DNA of 13,446 nucleotides from Verrucomicrobiota bacterium (GTDB taxonomy: Bacteria > Verrucomicrobiota > Verrucomicrobiia > Limisphaerales > AV2): positions 1 to 13,446 of the forward strand of contig QHOP01000379.1 in assembly GCA_003219345.1 (NCBI GenBank), given 5' to 3'. Below are positions 1-6,572 of this stretch, piece by piece. A program made the translations under genes and the position numbers. Below the pieces are notes generated by a model that searched no databases, was not told where the DNA came from, and was given only the letters and a program-made list of their open reading frames with translations. How positions within the stretch are numbered: position 1 is the first letter of the stretch; each line of letters begins with the position of its first letter.

Positions 1-464
1 TAAACCTCGTCGTAGCGACCGTTCGGCGAGAACAGGTGCACCACCAGCGTGAGGTCGGGCGATTGCTTTGTGGTCGTGACGCCGAGCCGGCGAACTTCCT
101 CAGGCAATTTCGGCAGCGACTGCGAAACGCGGTTCTGCACCTGCACCTGGGCTTTGTCGATGTCCGTGCCGAGCTTGAAAGTTATGGTCAACGTCACCAC
201 GCCGTCACCCGTGGCTTGCGAAAACATGTAGAGCGAATCCTCGACACCGTTGATGGCCTGCTCCAGCGGCGACGCGACCGTTTCGGCGATGGTCTTCGGG
301 TTCGCGCCGGGATACGTCGCGCGCACGACGATGGTGGGTGGAACAACCTCCGGGTATTCGCTGATCGGCAACCGCCCCAGTGCGATGAACCCAACGATGA
401 AGATCACGATGGAAAGCACGCCCGCAAAAATCGGGCGGCGAATAAAAAAGTGGGAAAAGTTCAT
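1..464 (-). CDS. RND efflux pump inner-membrane subunit, MexF/AcrB-like, N-terminal part (cut by window edge)
   Basis: Encodes the proton-driven inner-membrane pump of a tripartite multidrug exporter; only about 154 N-terminal residues are in the window and the reading frame is open at base 1. The protein starts MNFSHFFIRRPIFAGVLS, the standard RND opening: a short cytoplasmic helix followed by TM1 (about residues 10-30). The periplasmic porter start follows with LPISEYPEVVPP, YPGANPKTIAETVASPLEQ, FKLGTDIDKAQVQVQNRV and LPEEVRRLGV. These match MexF/OqxB-type pumps more closely than AcrB itself, judged from memory of those sequences. The ATG at 464 is preceded by GGAG with 7-nt spacing, and only 21 bp separate it from the stop of the upstream fusion-protein gene, so the two are co-transcribed and probably co-translated. 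An outer-membrane factor, if present, would lie to the left of the window. Confidence 0.95.
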   Translation of the reverse strand, partial: MNFSHFFIRRPIFAGVLSIVIFIVGFIALGRLPISEYPEVVPPTIVVRATYPGANPKTIAETVASPLEQAINGVEDSLYMFSQATGDGVVTLTITFKLGTDIDKAQVQVQNRVSQSLPKLPEEVRRLGVTTTKQSPDLTLVVHLFSPNGRYDEV

Positions 465-485
465 AGTCGACTCCGGCGTGGTGGA

Positions 486-1664
486 TCAGCGTTTCGCCAG
501 CTTTGGGCTGTCGTTGATCGCCACGGCTTCTTGCGGCGTGACGGGCATCCCGGGGCGGACGCGTTGCAGGCCGTTAACGACCACCATCTCACCGGCGTTG
601 AGTCCGGAACGGACAATGCGTTTGCCGTCAACAACCGGACCGAGCTTCACCGAGCGATACTCGACGGTGTTCGTCGAGCTCAGCGTGAGCACAAACTTTT
701 GCGCCTGGTCGGTGCCGATAGCGCGTTCGTCCACGAACAAAGCGGAATGCCGCTCGCTCAACGGCACGCGGATGCGCGCAAACAGACCTGGCACGATGCG
801 GCCGTCGCCATTTGGAAACACGGCGCGCAACAGAATGCTGCCGGTGTTGGGATCGAGACGGTTGTCGAACGACTCGAGGTAACCGCGATGAGGGAAGTCC
901 TGTTCGTCGGCCAGTTGCAGTTCGACCGGAATCCTGCCGTCGCGGTCGGTCTCAAGCTTCCTGGCCTGGGCCAGTGCATTAAACTTCAACAGCGAGTTCT
1001 CGTCGATGTCCGCATAGGCGTAGATTGGATTCACCGAAACAAGAGTCGTCAGCAGCGAGGCCGCTCCCGCGATGCCGCTGACGTAATTGCCCTCGGTCAG
1101 AAGCGCGCGACTGACGCGTCCGTCGATCGGCGCGCGGACTTGCGTGTATTCGAGGTCGAGTTTCGCGGAGTCGAGCGCCGCCTGCGCCGCCTGCAAGGCC
1201 GCCTTGGCTTCCTGATAGCGCGCCTGGCGGGCGTCGGATTCTTCCGTCGAGATGGCTTTGTTCGCCAGGAGTTGCGGCGTGCGGTCGGCTTCACGTTTGG
1301 CGTTTTCCAGACGGACTTGGGCTTGCTCGAATTCGGCCTGCCGCCGATCAAACTCCGCCTGATGCCAGCGCGGGTCGATGAGGAAAAGCACCTCGCCTTT
1401 CTTCACCAACTGCCCCGATTGGAATCGGACTGTCTCGATGTAACCGGAAACGCGTGGACGGACGTCAACCGATTCCACCGCTTCGACCCGGCCGGTGAAT
1501 TCGTCCCATTCGACAATTTCCTTCCCTTCAGCCGACGCGACCGTAACCGAAGGTGGCGGCGGGTGTTGCTGCACGCTGCCCGGACCGCATCCAGTGGACA
1601 GGGCGATCACCGCGCCAAGCGAGAGCGCTGAAGACGCCAGACGAAAAATGAGTTTGGATGTCAT
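486..1664 (-). CDS. RND efflux membrane fusion (periplasmic adaptor) lipoprotein, MexE-like
   Basis: A 392-aa periplasmic adaptor linking the RND pump to an outer-membrane channel. I start it at the ATG at 1664 (MTSKLIFRLASSALSLG) because this gives a normal lipoprotein signal ending in ALSTGC, with Cys26 as the lipidated residue. The frame stays open to 1829, but that extension has no signal-peptide character and overlaps the neighbouring gene. Visible parts are EWDEFTGRVEAVESVDVRPRV (about 52-72), the first lipoyl half with GQLVKKGEVLFLIDP (84-98), an Ala/Glu/Gln-rich alpha-hairpin (about 103-175), the second lipoyl half with APIDGRVSRALLTEG (178-192), and the C-terminal RSGLNAGEMVVVNGLQRVRPG. 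These blocks are strongly MexE-like. It is followed after 21 bp by the pump gene. The -3 position of the lipobox is Ser rather than Leu, a minor deviation. Confidence 0.95.
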   Translation of the reverse strand: MTSKLIFRLASSALSLGAVIALSTGCGPGSVQQHPPPPSVTVASAEGKEIVEWDEFTGRVEAVESVDVRPRVSGYIETVRFQSGQLVKKGEVLFLIDPRWHQAEFDRRQAEFEQAQVRLENAKREADRTPQLLANKAISTEESDARQARYQEAKAALQAAQAALDSAKLDLEYTQVRAPIDGRVSRALLTEGNYVSGIAGAASLLTTLVSVNPIYAYADIDENSLLKFNALAQARKLETDRDGRIPVELQLADEQDFPHRGYLESFDNRLDPNTGSILLRAVFPNGDGRIVPGLFARIRVPLSERHSALFVDERAIGTDQAQKFVLTLSSTNTVEYRSVKLGPVVDGKRIVRSGLNAGEMVVVNGLQRVRPGMPVTPQEAVAINDSPKLAKR

Positions 1665-1714
1665 GCTTTTTGGATTTGAGGTTTTGGGTTTGGCGATGGA
1701 AGCGCCCGATACAC

Positions 1715-2023
1715 TCAGGCGGAGGGCGTGCGCTGCATGGACCGCTGCGGGGCGTGCCAGACTGCAACAGCCTGAGCTTTCTCTGTCGCGAGCATCGGGA
1801 AAACCAGGAACGGATAATCCGTTTGCCACGACATGGCCTCGGCTTCGCTCAGGGCCAAGCGAAGCAGTTGTTCATTTGCTTCGAAGACGTCGCGGAATTC
1901 GGCCAGGATGGCCTGCTTCGTCTGCTCGATCCGTGCCCCGAGCTTTTGGCCAGACGCCGGGCAGAAGTTAGCAACGGTCGGTTTGGTCACGGCACTTTCT
2001 TTGGTTTGATCAATGGCATTCAT
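1715..2023 (-). CDS. Conserved-looking small protein of unknown function in the efflux operon
   Basis: A 102-aa protein between the TetR gene and the adaptor gene, all on the minus strand. The ATG at 2023 has a very strong Shine-Dalgarno, AGGAAGG with a 5-nt spacer (2029-2035), which argues that it is translated. There is no signal peptide or membrane segment. The N-terminal third is polar and probably disordered. Residues about 28-65 look helical (KLGARIEQTKQAILAEF, then NEQLLRLALSEAEAMSWQT), followed by YPFLVFPMLATEKAQAVAVWH and a basic tail. I recognise no named domain. I have an unverified impression that similar small proteins occur in other Verrucomicrobia. A gap of 64 bp on the tetR side contains a predicted operator, and 50 bp separate it from the adaptor gene. 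It could be a regulatory or accessory cytosolic factor, but no function is claimed. Confidence 0.72.
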   Translation of the reverse strand: MNAIDQTKESAVTKPTVANFCPASGQKLGARIEQTKQAILAEFRDVFEANEQLLRLALSEAEAMSWQTDYPFLVFPMLATEKAQAVAVWHAPQRSMQRTPSA

Positions 2024-2028
2024 GCTTT

Positions 2029-2035
2029 CCTTCCT
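2029..2035 (-). promoter_or_regulatory. Strong ribosome binding site of the 102-aa gene
   Basis: On the minus strand AGGAAGG ends 5 nt before the ATG at 2023, inside the purine run AAGGAAGGAAAGC. It is the best Shine-Dalgarno in the window and is the main support for treating the small gene as real. Confidence 0.7.
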
Positions 2036-2044
2036 TTTCAGTAG

Positions 2045-2060
2045 TTGTCTATTTAGTCAA
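2045..2060. promoter_or_regulatory. Predicted TetR operator copy 2, upstream of the 102-aa gene
   Basis: The plus strand reads TTGTCTATTTAGTCAA: half-sites TTGTC and GTCAA around a 6-bp centre, one mismatch from a perfect TTGAC-N6-GTCAA dyad. Reading plus strand here and minus strand at the other copy (2767-2782), the shared pattern is TAGTTGnCTATTTnGTCnA. It lies about 20 bp from the start codon of the 102-aa gene, between that gene and the TetR coding region, where a bound repressor could block a promoter for the efflux genes. On the minus strand it contains TTGACT, but no convincing -10 box follows before the ribosome binding site. Confidence 0.6.
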
Positions 2061-2087
2061 ATTCGCGTGCAAAAAAATTCTTCGACT

Positions 2088-2702
2088 TCAGGTGGGCACT
2101 GGTTCGGGTCCCTTTACTCCCAGCAATTCGTATGTCCCCCGAACAGCGTCGCGGAGGATCTCCAGTTTGTCATGAATCCGCGCCTCGGTCAGCAGCCCCT
2201 GATAATAGGCGAAAAGCGTCCTTGCCTTCGCAGCCGCGTCGGGCGCGTGAACCACTCCAGTGGCGTGCGCATCGCGAATGGCCGATTCAAGATACTTGCG
2301 CTTTTGATCGAGGATTTCCTGGATTCGCTTCTGCAAACGGTCTTCCTGTGTGCTGATCTCCGAGCCCAGCGAAAACAGAGGACAGCCGAGGACGCATCCG
2401 CACTTGCTCCTGATCTCAGCCTGAACACGGTAACAGTAATCGCAATACCGGCGGAGGCGATCGAGCGGCGGAATTGTTGGGGAAAAAAGTGAGTCCAGCT
2501 CGGGGCGCCTTCGCCCCCACTCCTCGTCAATAGCCGCCACCGCCAGGTCCGCTTTTGAATCGAAGAAGTAATAAAAGCTGCCTTTCTTTACGCCGGCCTT
2601 CTCGCAGATCTGGTCGATGGTCGTGCTGCCGTAAGAGCCCTCCCAGATCAACTCGCGCACGGCTCCCATCAATCTTTCTTTGGCATCACTGACACGGCCC
2701 AT
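2088..2702 (-). CDS. TetR/AcrR-family transcriptional repressor of the efflux operon
   Basis: A 204-aa DNA-binding regulator. The N-terminal helix-turn-helix is canonical: AKERLMGAVRELIWEG (7-22), then STTIDQICEKAGVKKGSFYY (26-45) and FFDSKADLAVAAI. The remainder is the all-helical ligand-binding and dimerisation half, containing the GCPLFSLGSE block (106-115) common in one TetR subgroup. I start at the ATG at 2702; a TTG at 2774 would add 24 residues but falls inside the predicted operator and promoter. No good Shine-Dalgarno precedes 2702 (only AGAAAAGC, distant). It is first in the minus-strand efflux cluster and is flanked by two copies of the same dyad, so repression of itself and the pump genes is inferred. 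Six cysteines (33, 87, 90, 101, 103, 107), five of them clustered, raise the possibility of electrophile or redox sensing. Confidence 0.93.
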   Translation of the reverse strand: MGRVSDAKERLMGAVRELIWEGSYGSTTIDQICEKAGVKKGSFYYFFDSKADLAVAAIDEEWGRRRPELDSLFSPTIPPLDRLRRYCDYCYRVQAEIRSKCGCVLGCPLFSLGSEISTQEDRLQKRIQEILDQKRKYLESAIRDAHATGVVHAPDAAAKARTLFAYYQGLLTEARIHDKLEILRDAVRGTYELLGVKGPEPVPT

Positions 2703-2766
2703 AAAACAAGCTTTTCTTTCTATTTCGGTTCGCCTTTTAAACGAACACGCCTGCAATTTATCCAAG

Positions 2767-2782
2767 TGGACCAAATAGTCAA
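2767..2782. promoter_or_regulatory. Predicted TetR operator copy 1 overlapping the tetR promoter
   Basis: The minus strand reads TTGACTATTTGGTCCA: half-sites TTGAC and GTCCA with a 6-bp centre, one mismatch from TTGAC-N6-GTCAA. It partly overlaps a perfect 16-bp palindrome, AAATAGTCAACTATTT, at 2773-2788. TTGACT can serve as a -35 box, followed after 16 nt by TAAATT (4 of 6 matches to TATAAT), giving a plausible minus-strand tetR promoter that a repressor here would occlude. A second copy at 2045-2060 supports a genuine binding site. Confidence 0.62.
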
Positions 2783-2853
2783 CTATTTTTCTGATATAAA
2801 ATTTGAACCCGTGCGGCCACCCCCCTCTCCCGACCTGGGCCAGCTACGCCTGT

Positions 2854-2944
2854 CCATGAACCGGGTGGGGCGAGACTCCGTCGGCCCTGATTTCTATCCA
2901 TTTGGAGATCAGGGCTCGACGGAGTCTCGCCACACCGTTCATGG
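2854..2944. repeat. 91-bp near-perfect palindrome (possible MITE/REP-like element)
   Basis: Long inverted repeat. The outer arms are CCATGAAC (2854-2861) and GTTCATGG (2937-2944). The inner arms are GGCGAGACTCCGTCG (2869-2883) with CGACGGAGTCTCGCC (2917-2931), a perfect 15 bp, followed by GCCCTGAT (2884-2891) with ATCAGGGC (2908-2915), broken only by one extra T at 2916. The 16-nt loop is itself nearly symmetric (TCCA-TT-TGGA). Between outer and inner arms the match is imperfect (two extra bases on the left). There is no poly-T tract on either side, so a simple intrinsic terminator is less likely than a dispersed palindromic element. It sits between two divergent transcription units, where a terminator would not be needed. 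Confidence 0.8.
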
Positions 2945-2995
2945 CCCCTGTTCACGTCCAATTTTTGGAGGTGTTCCCTTTCCAAGGACGCCCGG

Positions 2996-3019
2996 TCTGG
3001 TGTAGAATTATTCTCCAGA
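2996..3019. promoter_or_regulatory. Small dyad with -10-like hexamer before the PSD1-type gene
   Basis: Nested dyad: TCTGG (2996-3000) pairs with CCAGA (3015-3019), and AGAAT (3004-3008) with ATTCT (3010-3014) around a single T. TAGAAT (3003-3008) matches 5 of 6 bases of a -10 box, but the -35 position (TTCCAA) is poor. It may be the promoter or operator of the gene at 3041; the call is weak. Confidence 0.25.
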
Positions 3020-3040
3020 AACCATTTTTGGCTAGAACGC

Positions 3041-6000
3041 ATGAGCAGGTCCTTTCCGCAACGCGTCCGGTTGGTTATCCTGACAATGACAGTCTGGATG
3101 ATTGAGACGACCGCTACGGCCGGTTCGACGAAAAAGCAGTCGCAATCCGAGCCAGTCGATTTCAGTTCCCAAATCCGCCCGATCATCTCCGGCAAATGCT
3201 TCAGTTGCCACGGGCCGGACGAAAGCTCGCGCAAGGCGAAGCTCCGGCTCGACGTCCGCGACGAAGCCATCAAAGAACGCAAAGGCTCGCGCGCGATCGT
3301 CCCCGGTGACATCGCGAACAGCGAGATGATCCGCCGCGTCACAGCCACCGACCCGGACGACGTGATGCCGCCGCCCAAATCCGGTCGCACTTTATCCGCG
3401 GCGGAAATTGACCTCATCCGCCGCTGGATACAACAAGGCGCGCGTTATACTCCGCATTGGTCGTTCCTGAAACCGGAACGACCGCCGCTGCCCAGAGTCA
3501 AAATGAAATCGTGGCCGCGCAACGCAATAGACTCCTTCATACTCGCGAAGCTCGAAAAGAACGACTTGAAGCCGTCGCCTCCAGCCGACCGCCACACACT
3601 GATTCGCCGACTGGCACTCGACCTGACGGGTCTGCCGCCGACGCCAGCGGAGGTTGACGCGTTCGTGAACGACAAGCAAAGCGACGCCTACGAACGATTG
3701 GTGGATCGTTTGCTGAGTTCGCCCGCTTACGGCGAGCGCTGGGCGCGTGTTTGGCTCGACCTCAGCCGCTACGCCGACTCCGCCGGTTACGGGTCTGACC
3801 CGCTCCGTCCGAACATCTGGCCGTGGCGCGATTGGGTGATCCGGGCGTTGAACGACAACATGCCTTACGACCGGTTCACCATCGAACAAATCGCGGGCGA
3901 CCTCCTTCTCCAAGACCCGAGTTCCGAGAACCAAGACCCCGTCATTGCCACCGCGTTTCATCGCAACACGATGACCAACACCGAGGGCGGCACCGACGAC
4001 GAGGAATTCCGCGTCGCCGCCGTGAAGGACCGCGCCAACACGACCGCGCAGATCTGGATGGGACTGACGATGGGCTGCGCGCAGTGCCACACGCACAAAT
4101 ACGACCCCATCACCCAGCGGGAATACTACCAGTTCTACGCGTTCTTCAATCAAACCGAGGACAACGACCAGCCCGACGAACGGCCAACGATGCCGCTCCC
4201 GACGAAAGAGCAGCGCGAAAAAATGGACAAACTCAAGGCTCAGATTTCCGAAATGGAAAAAGCACGAAAGAAAACGACGCCGGAATTCGCGGCTGAATTG
4301 GCCGAGTGGGAAAAGGCGCAGGCGAAAGGCATCGAGTGGATTGCCCTCGAACCAGTTGCCGTCAAATCGTATGAAGGCGCGACCCTCAGCAAGCAGGCCG
4401 ACAATTCCATTCTCGCCAGCGGCGATTCGCCGGAACGGGACACCTACACGATCAAAGCACGAACCTCCTTGACCAACATCACCGCGGTCCGGCTCGAACT
4501 GTTGCCGGAAGAGAGTTTGCCCAATCAAGGGCCTGGCCGCGCTGCTGAAACAGGCAAAGTCGTTCTGAATGAACTTCAACTCGCGGTGCGCTCGCCGAAG
4601 ACAGAGCCGCCCCGCGCTCGCTTCGTTCGCGTCGAGTTGCCCGGCACACAGCGCGTCCTCTCGCTGGCGGAGATCCAGGTTTTCAACGAGCGCGAAAACG
4701 TCGCGCCCAAGGGCAAAGCGAACCAATCGACCACCGACAGCGGCGCGGAAGCCAGCCGTGCCATCGATGGCAACACCGATGGGAACTTCGACGCGGCATC
4801 CACCACAATGACCAAAGCTCAGGAGAGTCCGTGGTGGGAACTCGACCTTGGTGCCGACACGCCGCTCGAAGAAATTGCCATCTGGAACCGCACGGACCGC
4901 GGTCTTGGAACTCGCCTCGCCGATTTCAAAGTGCTCGCGTTTGACGCGCAGCGGAAGACCGTCTGGGAACGAAACTTCAACGCCGTGCCCACCCCAACAA
5001 CCCGCGTTCGCGTTCCCGACGAGAAGGAGGTCCGACTTCAGCACGCATCGGCCGATTACAGCGAAAGCGGCTACGCTGTCTCCAAGGCTGTCGATGGCAG
5101 CGCCGACGCGAAGAACGGCTGGAGCATCGGCGACAAAACCGGCCGCGCGCACGCCGCGTCGTTTGAAATCGAAGGCAATCCAATCCAGGAGGAGGGTTCG
5201 CTGCTGATTTTCACGCTGGTGCAAAAATACGGGACGAACCACACCCTCGGCCATTTCCGGCTTTCGGTGACGACGCAGCCGCCGCCGGTGCGCGAACTGC
5301 CTGAAAACATCAAAGAAATCCTCGCCGCCAGACCGGAAGAGCGCACGGAGAAACAGGGCGGCGACCTAGCCGATTATTTCGGCGAGTTTGCGCCGCCGGT
5401 GGGCAGGATCGACGACGGCGGGAAGAAACTGCGTAAGGAACTCGACGACATCAAGCCGGTCGCCTTGCCGGTGATGCGCGAACTGGCCGCCGACAGGCGC
5501 CGTGAATCGCATCTTTTGAACAAAGGCAACTTCCTCAACCCCGGCGAGAGGGTTGAACCGGGCGTGCCGGCGGCGTTTCACGCTTTTCCACAAGGCGCGC
5601 CGACGAATCGACTCGGTCTGGCGGAATGGTTGATCAGCCGCGACAATCCGCTCACCGCCCGCGTCGCGGTGAACCGCCTGTGGGCGCAGCTTTTCGGCAT
5701 CGGCATCGTGGAGACAGAGGAGGACTTCGGCACGCAAGGCGCGTTGCCAAGCCATCGCGATTTGCTCGACTGGCTGGCGGTTGAGTTCAGGGACAACGGC
5801 TGGGACATGAAAGCGATGCTCAAAACCATCGTGATGAGCGCGACCTACCAACAATCGTCGCGCGTGACGCCGGAGTTGTTGGAGAGAGACCCGCGCAACC
5901 GGCTTTTGTCTCGCGGGCCGCGCCGGCGTTTGGACGCCGAGATGGTGCGCGACGAAGCGCTTGCCCTCAGCGGTTTATTAAGCCGCAAAATCGGCGGGCC

Positions 6001-6547
6001 ATCCGTTTACCCGTGGCAACCGGACGGCCTCTGGCGCGCCGCATTCAACGGTGAACGCACCTGGGCGACAAGCAAAGGCGAGGATCGCTATCGCCGCGGT
6101 CTCTACACCTTCTGGCGCCGCACCGTGCCGTATCCCAGCATGGCGACCTTCGACGCCCCGAGCCGCGAGACCTGCACCGTCCGCCGCATTCACACCAACA
6201 CGCCGTTGCAGGCGTTTGTCACCCTCAACGACCCGGTGTATGTCGAAGCCTCGCAGGCCCTGGCCCGCCGGCTCATGAGCGAAGGCGGCCAAACCATCGC
6301 CGATCGAGTGCGCTACGGCCTGCAGCTTTGCCTCGCGCGTCCGGCGAAAGACGAACAAGTCAAAACGCTCGTCGAACTCTACGAAAAAGAACTTGCTCAA
6401 TATCGCGACCACGAAGCGGACGCGCAGAAACTGGCGACCGAACCGATCGGCCCCTTGCCGGAAAATCTGAGCGCTGCCGAAGCCGCCGCGTGGACCTCGG
6501 TGGCGAATGTATTGTTGAACTTGGACGGAGTGCTGACGAAAGGATGA
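3041..6547 (+). CDS. PSD1-type protein: PSCyt1 + DUF1549 (PSCyt2) + nested discoidin-like domain + DUF1553 (PSD1)
   Basis: An exported 1168-aa protein of the planctomycete/verrucomicrobial cytochrome-type family. The biochemical role is unproven; these proteins usually pair with a DUF1501 partner. Start MSRSFPQRVRLVILTMTVWM looks like a signal peptide; no clear Shine-Dalgarno is present, and M16 (ATG 3086) is an alternative. Order: PSCyt1 with a CFSCH heme-type motif (53-57) and GDIANSEMIRRV to WIQQGARY (about 45-136); DUF1549 with SFILAKLEKNDLKPSPPADR, YGERWARVWLDLSRYADS and a second CxxCH motif, CAQCH (346-350); a coiled-coil-like linker (about 386-430); a beta-rich region (430-520 and 660-745) interrupted by a discoidin/F5-8C-like domain (about 525-650, RAIDGNTDGNFDAAS, WWELDLG); then DUF1553 from about 845 (NRLGLAEWLISRDNPLTARV, RNRLLSRGPRRRLDAEMVRDEAL, TNTPLQAFVTLNDP). 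The stop overlaps an ATG (ATGA at 6544). Confidence 0.95.
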   Translation: MSRSFPQRVRLVILTMTVWMIETTATAGSTKKQSQSEPVDFSSQIRPIISGKCFSCHGPDESSRKAKLRLDVRDEAIKERKGSRAIVPGDIANSEMIRRVTATDPDDVMPPPKSGRTLSAAEIDLIRRWIQQGARYTPHWSFLKPERPPLPRVKMKSWPRNAIDSFILAKLEKNDLKPSPPADRHTLIRRLALDLTGLPPTPAEVDAFVNDKQSDAYERLVDRLLSSPAYGERWARVWLDLSRYADSAGYGSDPLRPNIWPWRDWVIRALNDNMPYDRFTIEQIAGDLLLQDPSSENQDPVIATAFHRNTMTNTEGGTDDEEFRVAAVKDRANTTAQIWMGLTMGCAQCHTHKYDPITQREYYQFYAFFNQTEDNDQPDERPTMPLPTKEQREKMDKLKAQISEMEKARKKTTPEFAAELAEWEKAQAKGIEWIALEPVAVKSYEGATLSKQADNSILASGDSPERDTYTIKARTSLTNITAVRLELLPEESLPNQGPGRAAETGKVVLNELQLAVRSPKTEPPRARFVRVELPGTQRVLSLAEIQVFNERENVAPKGKANQSTTDSGAEASRAIDGNTDGNFDAASTTMTKAQESPWWELDLGADTPLEEIAIWNRTDRGLGTRLADFKVLAFDAQRKTVWERNFNAVPTPTTRVRVPDEKEVRLQHASADYSESGYAVSKAVDGSADAKNGWSIGDKTGRAHAASFEIEGNPIQEEGSLLIFTLVQKYGTNHTLGHFRLSVTTQPPPVRELPENIKEILAARPEERTEKQGGDLADYFGEFAPPVGRIDDGGKKLRKELDDIKPVALPVMRELAADRRRESHLLNKGNFLNPGERVEPGVPAAFHAFPQGAPTNRLGLAEWLISRDNPLTARVAVNRLWAQLFGIGIVETEEDFGTQGALPSHRDLLDWLAVEFRDNGWDMKAMLKTIVMSATYQQSSRVTPELLERDPRNRLLSRGPRRRLDAEMVRDEALALSGLLSRKIGGPSVYPWQPDGLWRAAFNGERTWATSKGEDRYRRGLYTFWRRTVPYPSMATFDAPSRETCTVRRIHTNTPLQAFVTLNDPVYVEASQALARRLMSEGGQTIADRVRYGLQLCLARPAKDEQVKTLVELYEKELAQYRDHEADAQKLATEPIGPLPENLSAAEAAAWTSVANVLLNLDGVLTKG

Positions 6548-6572
6548 ACATCATTGTCGCTGTCAGAAATCT

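Larger units (their letters stand above)
2703..3040. other. 338-bp divergent intergenic region between tetR and the PSD1-type gene
   Basis: No credible gene is seen here. From left to right it holds the tetR leader, the tetR operator and promoter (2761-2790), a pyrimidine-rich C-tract (about 2820-2830), a 91-bp near-palindrome (2854-2944), and an AT-richer stretch with a small dyad around a TAGAAT hexamer (2996-3019) just before the plus-strand gene. Short open frames across the palindrome are judged to be chance. Confidence 0.7.

Noticed and set aside
36..1631. 531-aa open frame on the plus strand
   Set aside because: It lies opposite the convincing RND pump and adaptor genes; the product is Arg/His-rich with no domain signal, the usual antisense shadow of GC-rich coding DNA.
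1665..1829. 55-residue N-terminal extension of the adaptor protein
   Set aside because: It would bury the lipoprotein signal peptide and overlap the 102-aa gene; the ATG at 1664 gives a normal lipoprotein start.
2703..2774. TTG-initiated extension of the TetR protein
   Set aside because: It would begin inside the predicted operator and -35 box; the helix-turn-helix follows normally from the ATG at 2702.
2854..2944. Palindrome as a classical intrinsic terminator
   Set aside because: No T-tract on either side, and the flanking genes are divergent, so nothing needs to terminate there.
2779..3417. 212-aa minus-strand frame crossing the palindrome
   Set aside because: No domain signal; it runs through the inverted repeat and antisense to the start of the PSD1-type gene.
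3392..5254. 620-aa open frame on the minus strand
   Set aside because: Antisense to the PSD1-type gene; composition is typical of a shadow frame and there are no recognisable motifs.
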